Positions 19,802-28,896 are shown, numbered from the stretch's first letter. The stretch: 64,000 bases of DNA from Ancylobacter dichloromethanicus (GCF_018390645.1 NZ_JAHBGC010000020.1:232869-296868), one strand, 5' to 3'. The notes: a model not told the origin generated them from the sequence alone. Made by a program: numbers and translations.

Positions 19802-20725
19802 GTGCGCCGGCTCGACAATATCGACCTCAGGCTGTTGCGCGTCTTCGTCACGCTGGCGGAGGAGGGCGGCTTCCAGGACGCGCAGGTGGCGCTGAACCTG
19901 TCGCAATCCACCCTCTCCACCCATCTGGCGGCGCTCGAGCGCAAGCTCGGCGGGCAACTCTGCGAGCGGGGGCGGGCGGGCTTCCGGCTCACGCCCTTCG
20001 GCGAATCGACGCTGCTGGCCGCCAGGCAGTTATTCGAGGACATCGACGCCTTCCATGGCCGCATCGGCCGCGACCAGCAGCGCCTTGTCGGGCGGCTGCG
20101 GGTCGGCATCGTCGACGGTGTCGTCACCAATCCGCAACTCAGGCTGCAGACGGCGCTGGCGCGCTACATGGCCTATGCGTCGGAAGTGTTCGTCGATCTG
20201 GAACTGGGCACGCCGCTGGTGCTGGAGCGGGCGCTGATGGACGGCGCGCGCGACCTCGTGGTCGGGCCGTTCTCGCAGAAGGTGCCGGGCATCGCCTATA
20301 TCCCGCTCAACCGCGAGGCGCAGGCGCTCTATTGCGGGCGCGGCCATGCACTGTTCGAGGTGCCGGGCGTGGAGATCACCCACGCCCGCATCGAGGCGGC
20401 GCTGTTCTCGGTGCGGCGCTATCGCCATCTCGACGACCTGTACCGAGTCAACCATCCGCGCGCGAGCGGCGCCATCGTGCAGATGGAGGCGCAGGTGATG
20501 ATGATCCTTTCGGGTCGCTTCATCGGCTATCTCCCCCGCCATATCGGCGAGGACTGGGTGGCGCGGGGCCAGATGCGGGTGCTGAGGCCGGAGGCCTATG
20601 GCTTCGAAACCACCCATTTCGCCGCCACCCGCCGGCTGAAGGGCGAGCAGCCGCTGGTCGATGCCTTCGTGCGCGAACTCAAGGCGCAGGCGCAGGGCAA
20701 GCCGGGCGCCGCCGAGGCGGATTAG
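19802..20725 (+). CDS. LysR family transcriptional regulator
   Basis: The GTG at 19802 is chosen because GGGGAGGAG ends 7 bases before it and it gives a standard LysR N-terminus, MRRLDNIDLRLLRVFVTLAE; the ATG at 19757 is in frame but lacks a ribosome site. The product is 307 residues: a winged-helix domain (about 5-65, QVALNLSQSTLSTHLAALER) and a periplasmic-binding-like effector domain. It is divergent from the SDR-creatininase-ureohydrolase block and is its probable regulator; the effector may be a pathway substrate. Its last 4 bases overlap the convergent kinase-like gene. Confidence 0.92.
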   Translation: MRRLDNIDLRLLRVFVTLAEEGGFQDAQVALNLSQSTLSTHLAALERKLGGQLCERGRAGFRLTPFGESTLLAARQLFEDIDAFHGRIGRDQQRLVGRLRVGIVDGVVTNPQLRLQTALARYMAYASEVFVDLELGTPLVLERALMDGARDLVVGPFSQKVPGIAYIPLNREAQALYCGRGHALFEVPGVEITHARIEAALFSVRRYRHLDDLYRVNHPRASGAIVQMEAQVMMILSGRFIGYLPRHIGEDWVARGQMRVLRPEAYGFETTHFAATRRLKGEQPLVDAFVRELKAQAQGKPGAAEAD

Positions 20726-21798
20726 ATGCCGCCGCGCACCCGGTCGCTGAGATTGCGGCGGTCGCGGATGATGAGGGTCAGCGCCTCTTCCTCCTGCGGG
20801 CCCTGCGGCCGCTGGGAGAGCTGGTCGAGCTGGTTCAGCGCCACCAGCCGCAGCAGGTCGTCGCGCACCGCCCCCGAGCCGTCGCGCGGCAGGGCGGGGA
20901 CGACCTGCACATGTTCGGGCGGCAGCAGGTCCGGTAGCCGGGCGGCGAGATGGGCGCGCAGCGCCTCCTCGTTTACGCCGTCCGCCGCCTCGACGAAGGC
21001 GTAGAGCCCGAAAGAGTGGCCGGCGGTGGGAAAGTCGCAGACATGCACCGCGCGCACGCCGTCGACCTCGGCCAGGGTGCCGGCGAGGCGCGGGCCCTGC
21101 TCCATGGCGCGCGGGCCGCGCCCCTCGGTGTCGTGGTAGTTCAGCAGGCGGCGGGTGACGAAATTGTAGAGCTTCTTGCCGGTCTGCATCCACACCCGGG
21201 TGAACAGGCTCTTGCGGGCCAGTATCTTCTTTTCCCGCGCGGTCAGCGCCTCCGGGCAGTAGCTGCGCTTCTGCTTGAGGAAATGGCGGATGTCCTCATA
21301 GGCGGCGACCCGGAACGCCTTGCTGCGCCGGGAGAACACCATGGCGAGCTGGAAATCCATCAGCACCGCGCGGCCATCGGCGGCGTAGAGCCAGTTCTGC
21401 GGCTTGGCGAGGTCGTTATGGGCAATGCCCCGCCGGTGCACCTCGCGCAGGCCCTTGCGGGCGGAGGCGAAATAGGCGAGGTCGCCGCGCGGTTTGGCGA
21501 TCTGCAGCGGGATGCCGTCGACGAAGCCGCGCACCAGGTGGCCTTCCTCCAGCGCGTAGACCGGCACGGTATGGCCGCTGCCCTCGGCACGGATCAGCGC
21601 GCGCGCCTCGCGGGCGGCGAAGTGGCGGGCGAGCGGCTTCACCCACCATTTCACCCCGGCATAGTTGCGCCGCACCGCGGGAAACACATTGCCGGCGGCG
21701 TCGCGCCAGAGGCCGCGCTCGATGGTGGAAAAGGTGTCGCGCTTGAGCACGGTGTCGAGTTCGAACACGCCGCCCCGGGCGGGGACCGTGAGGCTCAC
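20722..21798 (-). CDS. Protein-kinase-like fold fused to an AMP-binding-enzyme C-terminal-like domain
   Basis: This 358-residue protein has a compact kinase-like core: a probable ATP lysine in FPAVRRNY or GVKWWVK, the catalytic loop [10 protein letters not shown] (127-136, Asp129) and the metal loop MDFQLA (Asp148, DFQ replacing DFG). The core resembles RIO/Kdo-kinase-like proteins. Residues about 237-316 look like the small C-terminal domain of acyl-adenylating enzymes: RAVHVCDFP, then [20 protein letters not shown] and [19 protein letters not shown]. In true adenylating enzymes the last motif ends in GK; here Ala310 takes the lysine place, so that domain is probably only a binding module. 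The gene overlaps trmFO by 4 bases (ATGA). Confidence 0.75.
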   Translation of the reverse strand: MSLTVPARGGVFELDTVLKRDTFSTIERGLWRDAAGNVFPAVRRNYAGVKWWVKPLARHFAAREARALIRAEGSGHTVPVYALEEGHLVRGFVDGIPLQIAKPRGDLAYFASARKGLREVHRRGIAHNDLAKPQNWLYAADGRAVLMDFQLAMVFSRRSKAFRVAAYEDIRHFLKQKRSYCPEALTAREKKILARKSLFTRVWMQTGKKLYNFVTRRLLNYHDTEGRGPRAMEQGPRLAGTLAEVDGVRAVHVCDFPTAGHSFGLYAFVEAADGVNEEALRAHLAARLPDLLPPEHVQVVPALPRDGSGAVRDDLLRLVALNQLDQLSQRPQGPQEEEALTLIIRDRRNLSDRVRGGI

Positions 21799-23225
21799 GC
21801 GGCGGCCTCGTTGGGCTCGTCGGCATGGGTCTTGGCCCAGGCGTCCAGATCGGCGAGGGCGCGGGCCGCAAGGACCTGCTTCTTGGCGACGGTCTTCTGC
21901 GAACCGCGCAGGCGGTTGCCCTCGGCATCGCGCGTCGGCGCGGTGTCGAGCGGCGGAAACAGGCCGAAATTGATGTTCATCGGCTGGAAGGAGCGGGGTC
22001 CCGCTTCCACGCTCTCGATATGGCCGCCGGTAATGTGGTTGATGAGGGCGCCATGCGCGGTGGTCGAGGGCGGCAGGGGCGGTGCCTCGCCCCGCCGCTC
22101 GGCGGCGGCGAACAGGCCGGCCATCAGCCCCATGGCGGCGCTTTCCACATAGCCCTCGCAGCCGGTGATCTGGCCGGCGAAACGCAGGCGGGGCTCGGCT
22201 TTCAGGCGCAGCGTGGCGTCGAGCACGCGAGGCGAGTTGAGATAGGTGTTGCGGTGGAGGCCACCGAGCCGGGCGAACTCCGCCTTCTCCAGCCCGGGGA
22301 TCATGCGGAACAGCTTCACCTGCTCGCCATGGCGGGTCTTGGTCTGGAAGCCGACCATGTTGTAGAGCGTTCCCAGAGCGTTATCCTGCCGCAGTTGCAC
22401 CACGGCATAGGCCTTCACGGTCGGATTATGGGCGTTGGTCAGGCCCATCGGCTTCATCGGGCCGTGGCGCAGCGTTTCGGGTCCGCGCGCGGCCATCACC
22501 TCGATGGGCAGGCAGCCGTCGAAATAGGGCGTGTTCTCGAACTCGCGGAACGGCACGGTGTCGGAGGCGATGAGCGCGGCGACGAAGGCCTCATACTGCT
22601 CCTTGTCCATCGGGCAGTTGATGTAGTCGGCGCCGGTGCCGCCGGGCCCGACCTTGTCGTAGCGCGACTGGAACCAGCACACGTCCATGTCGATGGAGTC
22701 GAAATGGACGATGGGGGCGATGGCGTCGAAGAAGGCCAGCGCCTGCTCGTCGGCGCGGGCGCGGATCGCCTCGGCCAGAGCCGGCGAGGTGAGGGGGCCG
22801 GTGGCGACGATCACGCTGTCCCAGTCCTGCGGCGGCAGGCCGGCGATCTCGCCGCGCTCCACCGCGATGCCGGGATGGGCGGCGATGGCGGCGGTCACCG
22901 CCTCGGCGAAGCCCTCGCGATCGACCGCCAGCGCGCCGCCGGCCGGAATCTGGTGGCTGTCGGCGCAGGACATGATGAGCGAGCCGAGCCGGCGCATCTC
23001 GGCGTGCAGCACGCCGACCGCGTTGTTCTGCGCATCGTCGGAGCGGAACGAGTTGGAACAGACCAGTTCGGCCAGGCTGTCGGTCTTGTGGGCATCGGTG
23101 CCGCGGGTCGGGCGCATCTCGTGCAGCACCACCGGGACGCCGCGCCGGGCGAGCTGCCAGGCGGCTTCGCAGCCGGCGAGGCCGCCGCCGACGATGTGGA
23201 CCGGGCGGATGTCGGTGATGCTCAT
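21795..23225 (-). CDS. trmFO: tRNA uracil-54 C5-methyltransferase, folate/FAD dependent (TrmFO)
   Basis: The 476-residue flavoprotein begins with a GidA-like FAD motif ([18 protein letters not shown]) and [10 protein letters not shown]. The family motifs [23 protein letters not shown] and PMGLTNAH are present, as is [12 protein letters not shown] near the C-terminus. TrmFO makes ribothymidine at position 54 of tRNA using methylenetetrahydrofolate, replacing SAM-dependent TrmA. The length is standard for the family. The downstream kinase-like gene starts within its stop codon. A perfect 34-base palindrome at 23299-23332 isolates it from the DUF1127 gene upstream. Confidence 0.96.
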   Translation of the reverse strand: MSITDIRPVHIVGGGLAGCEAAWQLARRGVPVVLHEMRPTRGTDAHKTDSLAELVCSNSFRSDDAQNNAVGVLHAEMRRLGSLIMSCADSHQIPAGGALAVDREGFAEAVTAAIAAHPGIAVERGEIAGLPPQDWDSVIVATGPLTSPALAEAIRARADEQALAFFDAIAPIVHFDSIDMDVCWFQSRYDKVGPGGTGADYINCPMDKEQYEAFVAALIASDTVPFREFENTPYFDGCLPIEVMAARGPETLRHGPMKPMGLTNAHNPTVKAYAVVQLRQDNALGTLYNMVGFQTKTRHGEQVKLFRMIPGLEKAEFARLGGLHRNTYLNSPRVLDATLRLKAEPRLRFAGQITGCEGYVESAAMGLMAGLFAAAERRGEAPPLPPSTTAHGALINHITGGHIESVEAGPRSFQPMNINFGLFPPLDTAPTRDAEGNRLRGSQKTVAKKQVLAARALADLDAWAKTHADEPNEAAA

Positions 23226-23298
23226 CTATTGCCGTTGCCGTTCTGCCGCTGCGTGATCAGGTCGAATGGCGCGGCCTTAGCACGAAACGGGGGCAAAA

Positions 23299-23332
23299 AA
23301 TAACGGCCCCGGAAATTTCCGGGGCCGTTATT
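23299..23332 (-). terminator. Perfect 34-base palindromic terminator after the DUF1127 gene
   Basis: AATAACGGCCCCGGAAA at 23299-23315 is followed directly by its exact complement, so the two 17-base arms touch. On the minus strand the arm ends in TTATT followed by a run of T (23295-23300 read as A on plus). It lies 37 bases after the DUF1127 stop and 73 before trmFO. Confidence 0.82.
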
Positions 23333-23368
23333 GGACGTTGTATACCGAACGCCGGGTTCGGTCGCTAC

Positions 23369-23530
23369 TCACGCCGCAGCAGCGGCACGGCGCGCGACGC
23401 TCGTGATCTCGCCACGCGAGACGTTGATGTCGGCGAGCGTGCGGTCGTCGAGCTGGGAAAGCTCAACGAGAGTACGGCGATACGCCTGCCAGCGGCGGAT
23501 CTGCTTGGCAACGAGGCCCCAAAGCAGCAT
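23369..23530 (-). CDS. DUF1127 small Arg-rich protein
   Basis: A 53-residue protein starts at the ATG at 23530, after GGAG. The sequence MLLWGLVAKQIRRWQAYRRT leads to the family core LVELSQLDDRTLADINVSRG and ends in Arg/Ala. DUF1127 proteins are common in alphaproteobacteria; a short member in Rhodobacter (CcaF1) binds RNA and affects RNA turnover, and others in Agrobacterium affect phosphate and carbon metabolism. The lysine/arginine content suits RNA binding. The gene is monocistronic, with its own terminator at 23299-23332. Upstream DNA from 23590 to 23660 is AT-richer and probably holds the promoter. Confidence 0.88.
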   Translation of the reverse strand: MLLWGLVAKQIRRWQAYRRTLVELSQLDDRTLADINVSRGEITSVARRAAAAA

Positions 23531-23730
23531 GTCAGTCTCCATCGGTTCGGATCCGGATCGCGGCCGCCGGACACCCCGGTAGCTGCACGTCCGTTAATCA
23601 TTCCGATGCCTAGATATTCGACAACCTGCTCATTTGGTAGGAAATATACCGCATCCCAGACCTGCGGGCCGCGCATGACACACTCATAATTCGTTCACGA
23701 TCCGCAAGACTGGCGGAAATGTGGGCAGAA

Positions 23731-25023
23731 TCAGGCGCCTTTGAGCGCCTGATCGAGATCGGCGATGATGTCCGCCGCGTCCTCTATGCCCACCGAGAGC
23801 CGCACCACATCCGGCCCCGCCCCGGCAAGCGTCTTCTGCTCGTCGGCGAGCTGGCGGTGGGTGGTGGAGGCGGGGTGGATTATGAGCGAGCGGGTGTCGC
23901 CGATATTGGCGAGGTGCGAGAACAGCTTGACCCCGGACACCAGCGCGACGCCGGCCTCGAACCCGCCCTTCAGCCCGAAGGTGAACACCGCCCCGGCGCC
24001 CTTCGGCGTGTACTGCTGGGCGAGGTTGTAATAGCGGTCGCCCGGCAGGCCGGGATAGCTGACCCACGACACCTTCGGATGGTCGGCGAGGAATTTCGCC
24101 ACCGCGAGCGCGTTGTCGCAGTGCCGCTGGATGCGCAGCGGCAGCGTCTCGATGCCGGTGAGGATGAGGAAGGCGTTGAACGGCGACAGCGCCGGGCCGA
24201 GATCGCGCAGGCCGAGCACGCGGGCGGCGATGGCGAAGGCGAAATTGCCGAACGCCTCGCCGATCACGATGCCCTCATATTCCGGGCGCGGCTGCGACAG
24301 GAAGGGGTAGCGCCCCTCGCGCATCCAGTCGAACGAGCCGCCATCGACGATCACCCCGCCGATGGAATTGCCGTGGCCGCCGAGGAATTTGGTCGCCGAG
24401 TGGATGATGATGTCGGCGCCGTGCTCGAACGGGCGGATGAGATAGGGGGTGGCGAGCGTGTTGTCGACGATGAGCGGCACGCCGGCGCGCCTGGCGATCT
24501 TCGCGATGGCGGCGATGTCGGTGACGATGCCGCCGGGATTGGCGATCGACTCGACGAAGATCGCCTTGGTACGCGGCGAGACGGCGCGCTCGAAGGAGGC
24601 GACATCGTCGGAATCCGCCCACACCACGTTCCAGCCGAAGCTCTTGAAGGCATGGTTGAACTGGTTGATCGACCCGCCATAGAGCTTGCGGGCGGCGACG
24701 AACTCGTCGCCGGGGGTCAGCAGGGTCTGGAAGGTCAGCAACTGGGCGGCGTGGCCGGAGGCGACGGCGAGGGCGGCGGTGCCGCCTTCCAGCGCCGCCA
24801 CGCGCTCCTCCAGCACCGCATTGGTCGGGTTGCCGATGCGGGTGTAGATGTTGCCGAACGCCTTCAGCCCGAACAGCGAGGCCGCGTGGTCGACGTCGTC
24901 GAACACGAAGGAGGTGGTCTGGTAGATCGGCGTGGCGCGGGCCTTGGTGGTCGGGTCCGGCTGCGCGCCGGCGTGCACGGCGAGGGTGGCGAAGCCCGGC
25001 GCGGGCGGGGATGTGTCGGTCAT
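23731..25023 (-). CDS. metY: O-acetylhomoserine sulfhydrylase (aminocarboxypropyltransferase)
   Basis: The ATG at 25023 follows AGGAG and gives 430 residues. It is a Cys/Met-metabolism PLP enzyme: [29 protein letters not shown] and [10 protein letters not shown] with PLP Lys212. Length and the [13 protein letters not shown] motif match O-acetylhomoserine sulfhydrylases, which make homocysteine from O-acetylhomoserine and sulfide. O-succinylhomoserine use (MetZ) is less likely because those are shorter. A 9-base-arm hairpin at 23730-23753 spans the stop codon. I saw no SAM riboswitch in the 5' region: GCTAAAAA occurs only on the opposite strand. Confidence 0.92.
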   Translation of the reverse strand: MTDTSPPAPGFATLAVHAGAQPDPTTKARATPIYQTTSFVFDDVDHAASLFGLKAFGNIYTRIGNPTNAVLEERVAALEGGTAALAVASGHAAQLLTFQTLLTPGDEFVAARKLYGGSINQFNHAFKSFGWNVVWADSDDVASFERAVSPRTKAIFVESIANPGGIVTDIAAIAKIARRAGVPLIVDNTLATPYLIRPFEHGADIIIHSATKFLGGHGNSIGGVIVDGGSFDWMREGRYPFLSQPRPEYEGIVIGEAFGNFAFAIAARVLGLRDLGPALSPFNAFLILTGIETLPLRIQRHCDNALAVAKFLADHPKVSWVSYPGLPGDRYYNLAQQYTPKGAGAVFTFGLKGGFEAGVALVSGVKLFSHLANIGDTRSLIIHPASTTHRQLADEQKTLAGAGPDVVRLSVGIEDAADIIADLDQALKGA

Positions 25024-25254
25024 TGGCGTTCTCCTGTCGACGCGCGTGCGTTCCACGGGCCGGCGCGAGGCCGTGCGGGCGTCTTGCCCGGCAGTGTCGC
25101 GCCTTCGCTAAAAAACTCAACAGGATTGGCAAAAGTATTAATCAGCAGATGCGGGCTGTTGATATCGGCTCTGGCCGCGTTCCAACCCTGTCAGCGCGCT
25201 GACAGCCTGGGCCACTAGCGTACCGCCGGCAAGCGACAGGGTGGCAGGGACGGC

Positions 25255-25857
25255 ATGGTTGCGAGGCGTGCGCAGGACGGGGTGCGAAAGCGGTGGGCGC
25301 CGTGGCGTCGCTGGTCGCTGGGCATTGGTGGCGGCCTGCTGGCTCTCGTCGGGGCCTATGCCGGCTGGGCCTATATGACCGGCAATGTGCATACGGTCGT
25401 CGCCGGCGAGCTTTACCGTTCGGCCACGCTGTCGTCCGGGCGGCTCAGGGACGTGATCGAGAGCCGCGGTATCCGCACCATCATCAATCTGCGCGGGCGG
25501 GCGGAGAACAGCGCCTGGTATCGCGACGAGGCGCGGGTCGCCGGCGAGGCGGATGTGCGGCTGATCGACCTGCGCTGGTCGGCGCGGCGCGGGCTGACCG
25601 ACGAGGAGGTGGCGACCTACTTCCAGGTGCTGGCGGATGCGCCCCGGCCGATCCTGATCCACTGCTTTTCCGGCGCCGACCGCTCCGGTCTCGCCGCTGC
25701 GCTCTATCTCGCGCAGATCAAGAAGGCGGGCGAACTGACCGCCGAATTCCAGCTGTCGCTGCTGTTCGGCCATATCAGCCTGCCCTTCGCGCCCTTCTAC
25801 GCCATGGACGAGACCTTCGAGCGGCTGGAACCCTGGCTGGGCTACGAAGGCAGCTGA
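25255..25857 (+). CDS. Membrane-anchored dual-specificity/tyrosine phosphatase-like protein
   Basis: The 200-residue product has a basic N-terminus, one membrane segment at about 22-42 (LGIGGGLLALVGAYAGWAYM) and then a phosphatase domain. The active-site loop is HCFSGADRSG (Cys137, Arg143), the CX5R signature, preceded by INLRGRAE. An Asp before the loop (LIDLRWSARRGLTD) may serve as the general acid. The N-in topology puts the phosphatase on the periplasmic side, as for some bacterial enzymes that act on lipid phosphates or polysaccharide-linked proteins. No operon partner is evident. The substrate could be a phosphotyrosine, phosphoinositide-like or other phosphate ester. Confidence 0.85.
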   Translation: MVARRAQDGVRKRWAPWRRWSLGIGGGLLALVGAYAGWAYMTGNVHTVVAGELYRSATLSSGRLRDVIESRGIRTIINLRGRAENSAWYRDEARVAGEADVRLIDLRWSARRGLTDEEVATYFQVLADAPRPILIHCFSGADRSGLAAALYLAQIKKAGELTAEFQLSLLFGHISLPFAPFYAMDETFERLEPWLGYEGS

Positions 25858-26284
25858 GGCGAAGCGGAAGGCTGGGCGGGAGGCTGGGCGGGAGGCGGGG
25901 CGGCGCCGCCCATGGATGGCACCGCGCGATGGCCTTTTGCGGCAGGGTCGCCAGCGACCCGAAGGGCGGCAGCCCGGCCCGGAACACGAGCGCTGCGTGA
26001 AACCGCCATCGGTGGTGTCGATAAGGCGACATCCACGCCAAGGCGGGACTGAGCGCGAGCGCGAAACCCGCCTCCGCGCCACGCCTGTGCGACCGCGCCG
26101 GCGCCGCTCCATTCACGAATTCGCGCATGATGAGCCGTCTTCGAGCGTGCAGCGCAGCACGATAACGAAGAGCCCGACGCGTTTGCGAAGCCGCGCTGGT
26201 GCCGGGCGGCGCGCGGCGGAAAGGGTGAGCCTCCCCGAGGGATGTCCGTGCCGGACTCCCTGGCGCTCACCTGCGAGACCGTGA
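25858..26284. other. Intergenic region of 427 bases with a short tandem repeat, no gene seen
   Basis: Between the phosphatase and the second MipA/OmpV gene there is no frame with a ribosome site and recognisable protein. The left end holds 12-base tandem repeats; the rest is ordinary GC-rich DNA. A promoter for the porin-like gene should lie near 26150-26260, but I cannot place it. Confidence 0.5.
25869..25903 (+). repeat. 12-base tandem repeat
   Basis: AGGCTGGGCGGG occurs at 25869-25880 and 25881-25892, with a partial third copy (AGGCGGGGCGG) to 25903, starting 12 bases after the phosphatase stop codon. It is G-rich on this strand, with runs of three or four G. Confidence 0.75.
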
Positions 26285-27118
26285 ATGAGACACCGCACCA
26301 CTGCCCGCCTCGGCCTGCATCTCGCCTGCTCTCTGCTCCCGCTGCCCTGTGCCCTTGCCGTCGACCTGTCCGCGACGGCGGCCGAACCCGCGGGAGCGGC
26401 GGCGCCCACCGACGGGTTGCTCTTCATGGCCGAGCGGCTGGCCGAATGGAATGTCGTGCTCGGCGGCGGGGTGCTGATCGCGCCGAAATACGAAGGCTCG
26501 GACGAGTTTGATGTCCAGCCCGTGCCCTTCGTCACCGCCACGTTCGGCGAGCATGTGACGGTCGATCCGCGCGGGGTCTCGGTGAATGTCTACAGCCTTG
26601 GCGCGCTCAGCCTCAGCGGCCAGCTCGGCTATGACACCGGCCGCAAGCAGAGCGATTCCGATCATCTGCGCGGGCTGGGCGACATCGACATGGGCGGCGT
26701 GGTCGGCGCCACGCTCAGCTACGATCTGGGGCCGGCGGAAATCTATGGCTCGCTCGAGCGCATCATCGGCGGCAGCGATGGCCTGCAGGCGACGCTCGGG
26801 TTCAAGCTGGCCCACCGAATCGACCAGTTCCGTTTCGCCGCCGGCGTGTCGACGACCTGGGCCGACGAGACCTATATGGAGGCCTATTTCGGCGTGACGC
26901 CGCTGCAATCCGCGCTGTCGGGGCTGGCGTCTTACGAGATCGGGGCGGGCTTCAAGCGGGTCGACCTGGAACTGTCGGCCACCTATGCCGCCTCCGAGCA
27001 CTGGCTGGTGCGCGGCGAGGTCACGCTGGGCTATCTGCTCGGCGATGTCGCCGACAGCCCGGTGGTGCAGGAGGCGTTCCAGCCCTCGGTCATGCTCCTG
27101 CTCGGCTATCGGTTCTGA
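26285..27118 (+). CDS. MipA/OmpV family outer membrane protein (second copy)
   Basis: The 277-residue protein has a signal sequence (LGLHLACSLLPLPCALAVDL) and a 12-strand-like barrel pattern: WNVVLGGGVLIAPKYEGSDE, VNVYSLGALSLSGQLGYDTG, LRGLGDIDMGGVVGATLSYD and a terminal LLLGYRF ending in Phe, as barrel proteins require for assembly by BAM. Family role: MltA-interacting/OmpV porin-like. It is a distant paralogue of the gene at 4401-5267, with shared MxxYFGVTP and LGDVADSPVV-type stretches (TYYGITPGEA and MDDAADSPLV there). The upstream gap is 427 bases, so it is monocistronic. Confidence 0.88.
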   Translation: MRHRTTARLGLHLACSLLPLPCALAVDLSATAAEPAGAAAPTDGLLFMAERLAEWNVVLGGGVLIAPKYEGSDEFDVQPVPFVTATFGEHVTVDPRGVSVNVYSLGALSLSGQLGYDTGRKQSDSDHLRGLGDIDMGGVVGATLSYDLGPAEIYGSLERIIGGSDGLQATLGFKLAHRIDQFRFAAGVSTTWADETYMEAYFGVTPLQSALSGLASYEIGAGFKRVDLELSATYAASEHWLVRGEVTLGYLLGDVADSPVVQEAFQPSVMLLLGYRF

Positions 27119-27145
27119 GCGCGGGCGGTCCGCAGGCGCGGCGCC

Positions 27146-27586
27146 CTACCCGACGGGAGACAGCCGAAGGCGGGGAATCTCGATCGCCGGGCAGCGGTCC
27201 ATGATGACGGCGATGCCGCCCGCCTCGGCCCGCGCTGCCGCCGCGTCGTCGCGCACGCCGAGCTGGCCCCAGATGAGCCCCGGCCGGGGTGAAAGGGCAA
27301 GCGCTTCGGTCACCACGGAGTCGAGATATTCGGGGGCGCGGAACACGTCGACCATGTCGATCGGCTCCGGCACGTCGGCAAGCCTTGCATAGGTCGGCAG
27401 GCCGGCAATGTCGCGCCCGGCCTGGCCGGGATTGACGGCGAACACCTTGTAGCCGTGCCGGGCGAGGAAGCGGGCGACGCCGTGGCTGGCGCGCTCGGGC
27501 TTCGGGCTGGCGCCGACCACGGCGATGGTGCGGACCTTGCCGAGCCAATCGGCGATCAGGGCGTCGTCATAGCGGTCATGGTTCAC
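27146..27586 (-). CDS. CoA-binding domain protein (YccU-like)
   Basis: The GTG at 27586, with AGGA upstream, gives 146 residues starting MNHDRYDDALIADWLGKVRT; an upstream in-frame ATG at 27769 would add a low-complexity leader and is not believed. The fold is a single Rossmann CoA-binding domain: IAVVGASPKPERASHGVARF, VFAVNPGQAG and IDMVDVFRAPEYLDSV. Stand-alone members such as YccU bind CoA in crystals but have no confirmed reaction. It is convergent with the second MipA/OmpV gene and may be regulated independently. Confidence 0.88.
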   Translation of the reverse strand: MNHDRYDDALIADWLGKVRTIAVVGASPKPERASHGVARFLARHGYKVFAVNPGQAGRDIAGLPTYARLADVPEPIDMVDVFRAPEYLDSVVTEALALSPRPGLIWGQLGVRDDAAAARAEAGGIAVIMDRCPAIEIPRLRLSPVG

Positions 27587-27823
27587 GGCTGGTCCTGAAC
27601 GTTGCGGGCGCGGGCGCGCGCCACCATGGCAGGGTTGGCGAAGGTGCCGGGTACAGATATGGGGCGGAGCGCGGCCCGGCGCGAGGCTTCCGGACGTGCC
27701 CCGGCCACGCTTCGGGGCTTGCGGCGGTGGGCGGAATGCCGATTTCAAGGGGTTAGAACGAGGTAACAAAATACCTAATTGGTAACGCGTTGATATTAAA
27801 CGCTAATTTTAAACCTGCCGGCA

Positions 27824-27852
27824 TTGACGTCGCGATGGGGCTCGGCTAGAAG
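27824..27852 (+). promoter_or_regulatory. Promoter of rplM-rpsI
   Basis: TTGACG at 27824-27829 and TAGAAG at 27847-27852 (17-base gap; CTAGAA at 27846 would give 16) lie 53 bases before rplM. The upstream stretch 27760-27815 is strikingly AT-rich (AAATACCTAATTGG, TTGATATTAAACG), suitable for an UP element. The whole 318-base gap 27587-27904 holds no gene. Confidence 0.65.
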
Positions 27853-27904
27853 GCCGCCACGAGAGAGGCGCGGGCATTCCGCGCCCTTGCATATGGATTT
27901 TCCC

Positions 27905-28366
27905 ATGAAGACGTTTTCGGCAAAACCCGCCGATATTCAGAAGAAATGGGTCGTGATCGACGCTTCCGGCCTCGTGGTCGGTCGTCTCGCGACCATTATC
28001 GCGACCCGCCTCAAGGGCAAGCACAAGCCGATCTACACCCCGCATGTCGATTGCGGCGACAACATCGTCGTCATCAATGCCGACAAGGTGGTGCTGACCG
28101 GCCGCAAGCGCGACGACAAGGTCTATTACCACCACACCGGCTACCCCGGCGGCATCAAGGAGCGGACCGCGAAGTTCATCCTCGAAGGTCGTTTCCCCGA
28201 GCGCGTGGTCGAAAAGGCCGTTGAGCGCATGCTGGCGCGCGGCCCGCTCGGCCGCAAGCTGATGGGCAATCTGCGCGTCTACAAGGGCGCCACCCATCCG
28301 CATGAAGCCCAGCAGCCGGAGACGCTCGACGTCGCCGCGCTCAACCGCAAGAATGTGGGGAACTGA
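27905..28366 (+). CDS. rplM: 50S ribosomal protein L13
   Basis: The 153-residue protein starts [20 protein letters not shown], with the L13 core [20 protein letters not shown] and [21 protein letters not shown]13 binds 23S rRNA domains II and VI early in large-subunit assembly. It is followed after 2 bases by rpsI, the normal rplM-rpsI operon, with a promoter at 27824-27852 and a terminator after rpsI. The C-terminal extension ([14 protein letters not shown]) is common in alphaproteobacteria. Confidence 0.98.
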   Translation: MKTFSAKPADIQKKWVVIDASGLVVGRLATIIATRLKGKHKPIYTPHVDCGDNIVVINADKVVLTGRKRDDKVYYHHTGYPGGIKERTAKFILEGRFPERVVEKAVERMLARGPLGRKLMGNLRVYKGATHPHEAQQPETLDVAALNRKNVGN

Positions 28367-28368
28367 TC

Positions 28369-28845
28369 ATGGCTGAGCTCATCCAGTCGCTCGACGGGCT
28401 CGAAGCCCTCAAGACCCAGGCTCCCGAGGCTCCCGTGCGTGTCCAGAAGCTGGACCGCCAGGGCCGCGCCTACGCCACCGGCAAGCGCAAGAACGCGGTG
28501 GCCCGCGTTTGGGTGCGTCCCGGCACCGGCAAGATCCTGGTCAACGAGCGCGATGTCGAGGTGTATTTCGCCCGTCCGGTGCTGCGCCTCATCATCCAGC
28601 AGCCCTTCGCGACCGCGGCCCGCACCGGCCAGTACGACGTCGTCTGCACCGTCTCCGGCGGCGGTCTTTCCGGCCAGGCCGGCGCGCTGCGCCACGGCAT
28701 CTCCCGCGCGCTCACCTATTACGAGCCCGAGCTGCGCGGCCCGCTGAAGAAGGGCGGCTTCCTGACCCGCGACTCGCGCGTCGTCGAGCGCAAGAAGTAC
28801 GGCAAGGCGAAGGCCCGCCGCAGCTTCCAGTTCTCGAAGCGCTGA
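28369..28845 (+). CDS. rpsI: 30S ribosomal protein S9
   Basis: This 158-residue protein has an acidic N-terminal extension (1-28) characteristic of alphaproteobacteria, then the S9 domain: [49 protein letters not shown]. The C-terminus ends RRSFQFSKR, the positively charged tail that touches P-site tRNA. It is the second gene of the rplM operon. A strong terminator follows at 28867-28896. Confidence 0.98.
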   Translation: MAELIQSLDGLEALKTQAPEAPVRVQKLDRQGRAYATGKRKNAVARVWVRPGTGKILVNERDVEVYFARPVLRLIIQQPFATAARTGQYDVVCTVSGGGLSGQAGALRHGISRALTYYEPELRGPLKKGGFLTRDSRVVERKKYGKAKARRSFQFSKR

Positions 28846-28866
28846 TCGCGCCTCGCCACCAACACG

Positions 28867-28896
28867 AAAGGGCGGGTCCTGCGACCCGCCCTTTTT
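28867..28896 (+). terminator. Intrinsic terminator of rplM-rpsI
   Basis: AAAGGGCGGGTC at 28867-28878 pairs with GACCCGCCCTTT at 28883-28894 around CTGC, followed by a T-run. It lies 22 bases after the rpsI stop. Confidence 0.92.

Noticed and set aside
25080-25140. Possible SAM-II riboswitch before metY (GCTAAAAA seen)
   Set aside because: The motif is on the plus strand, whereas metY is on the minus strand, and no matching pseudoknot stems are found in the metY leader.
25916-26284. 122-residue open frame between the phosphatase and second MipA/OmpV gene
   Set aside because: Arg/Pro-rich, no ribosome site, no motif; looks like chance frame.
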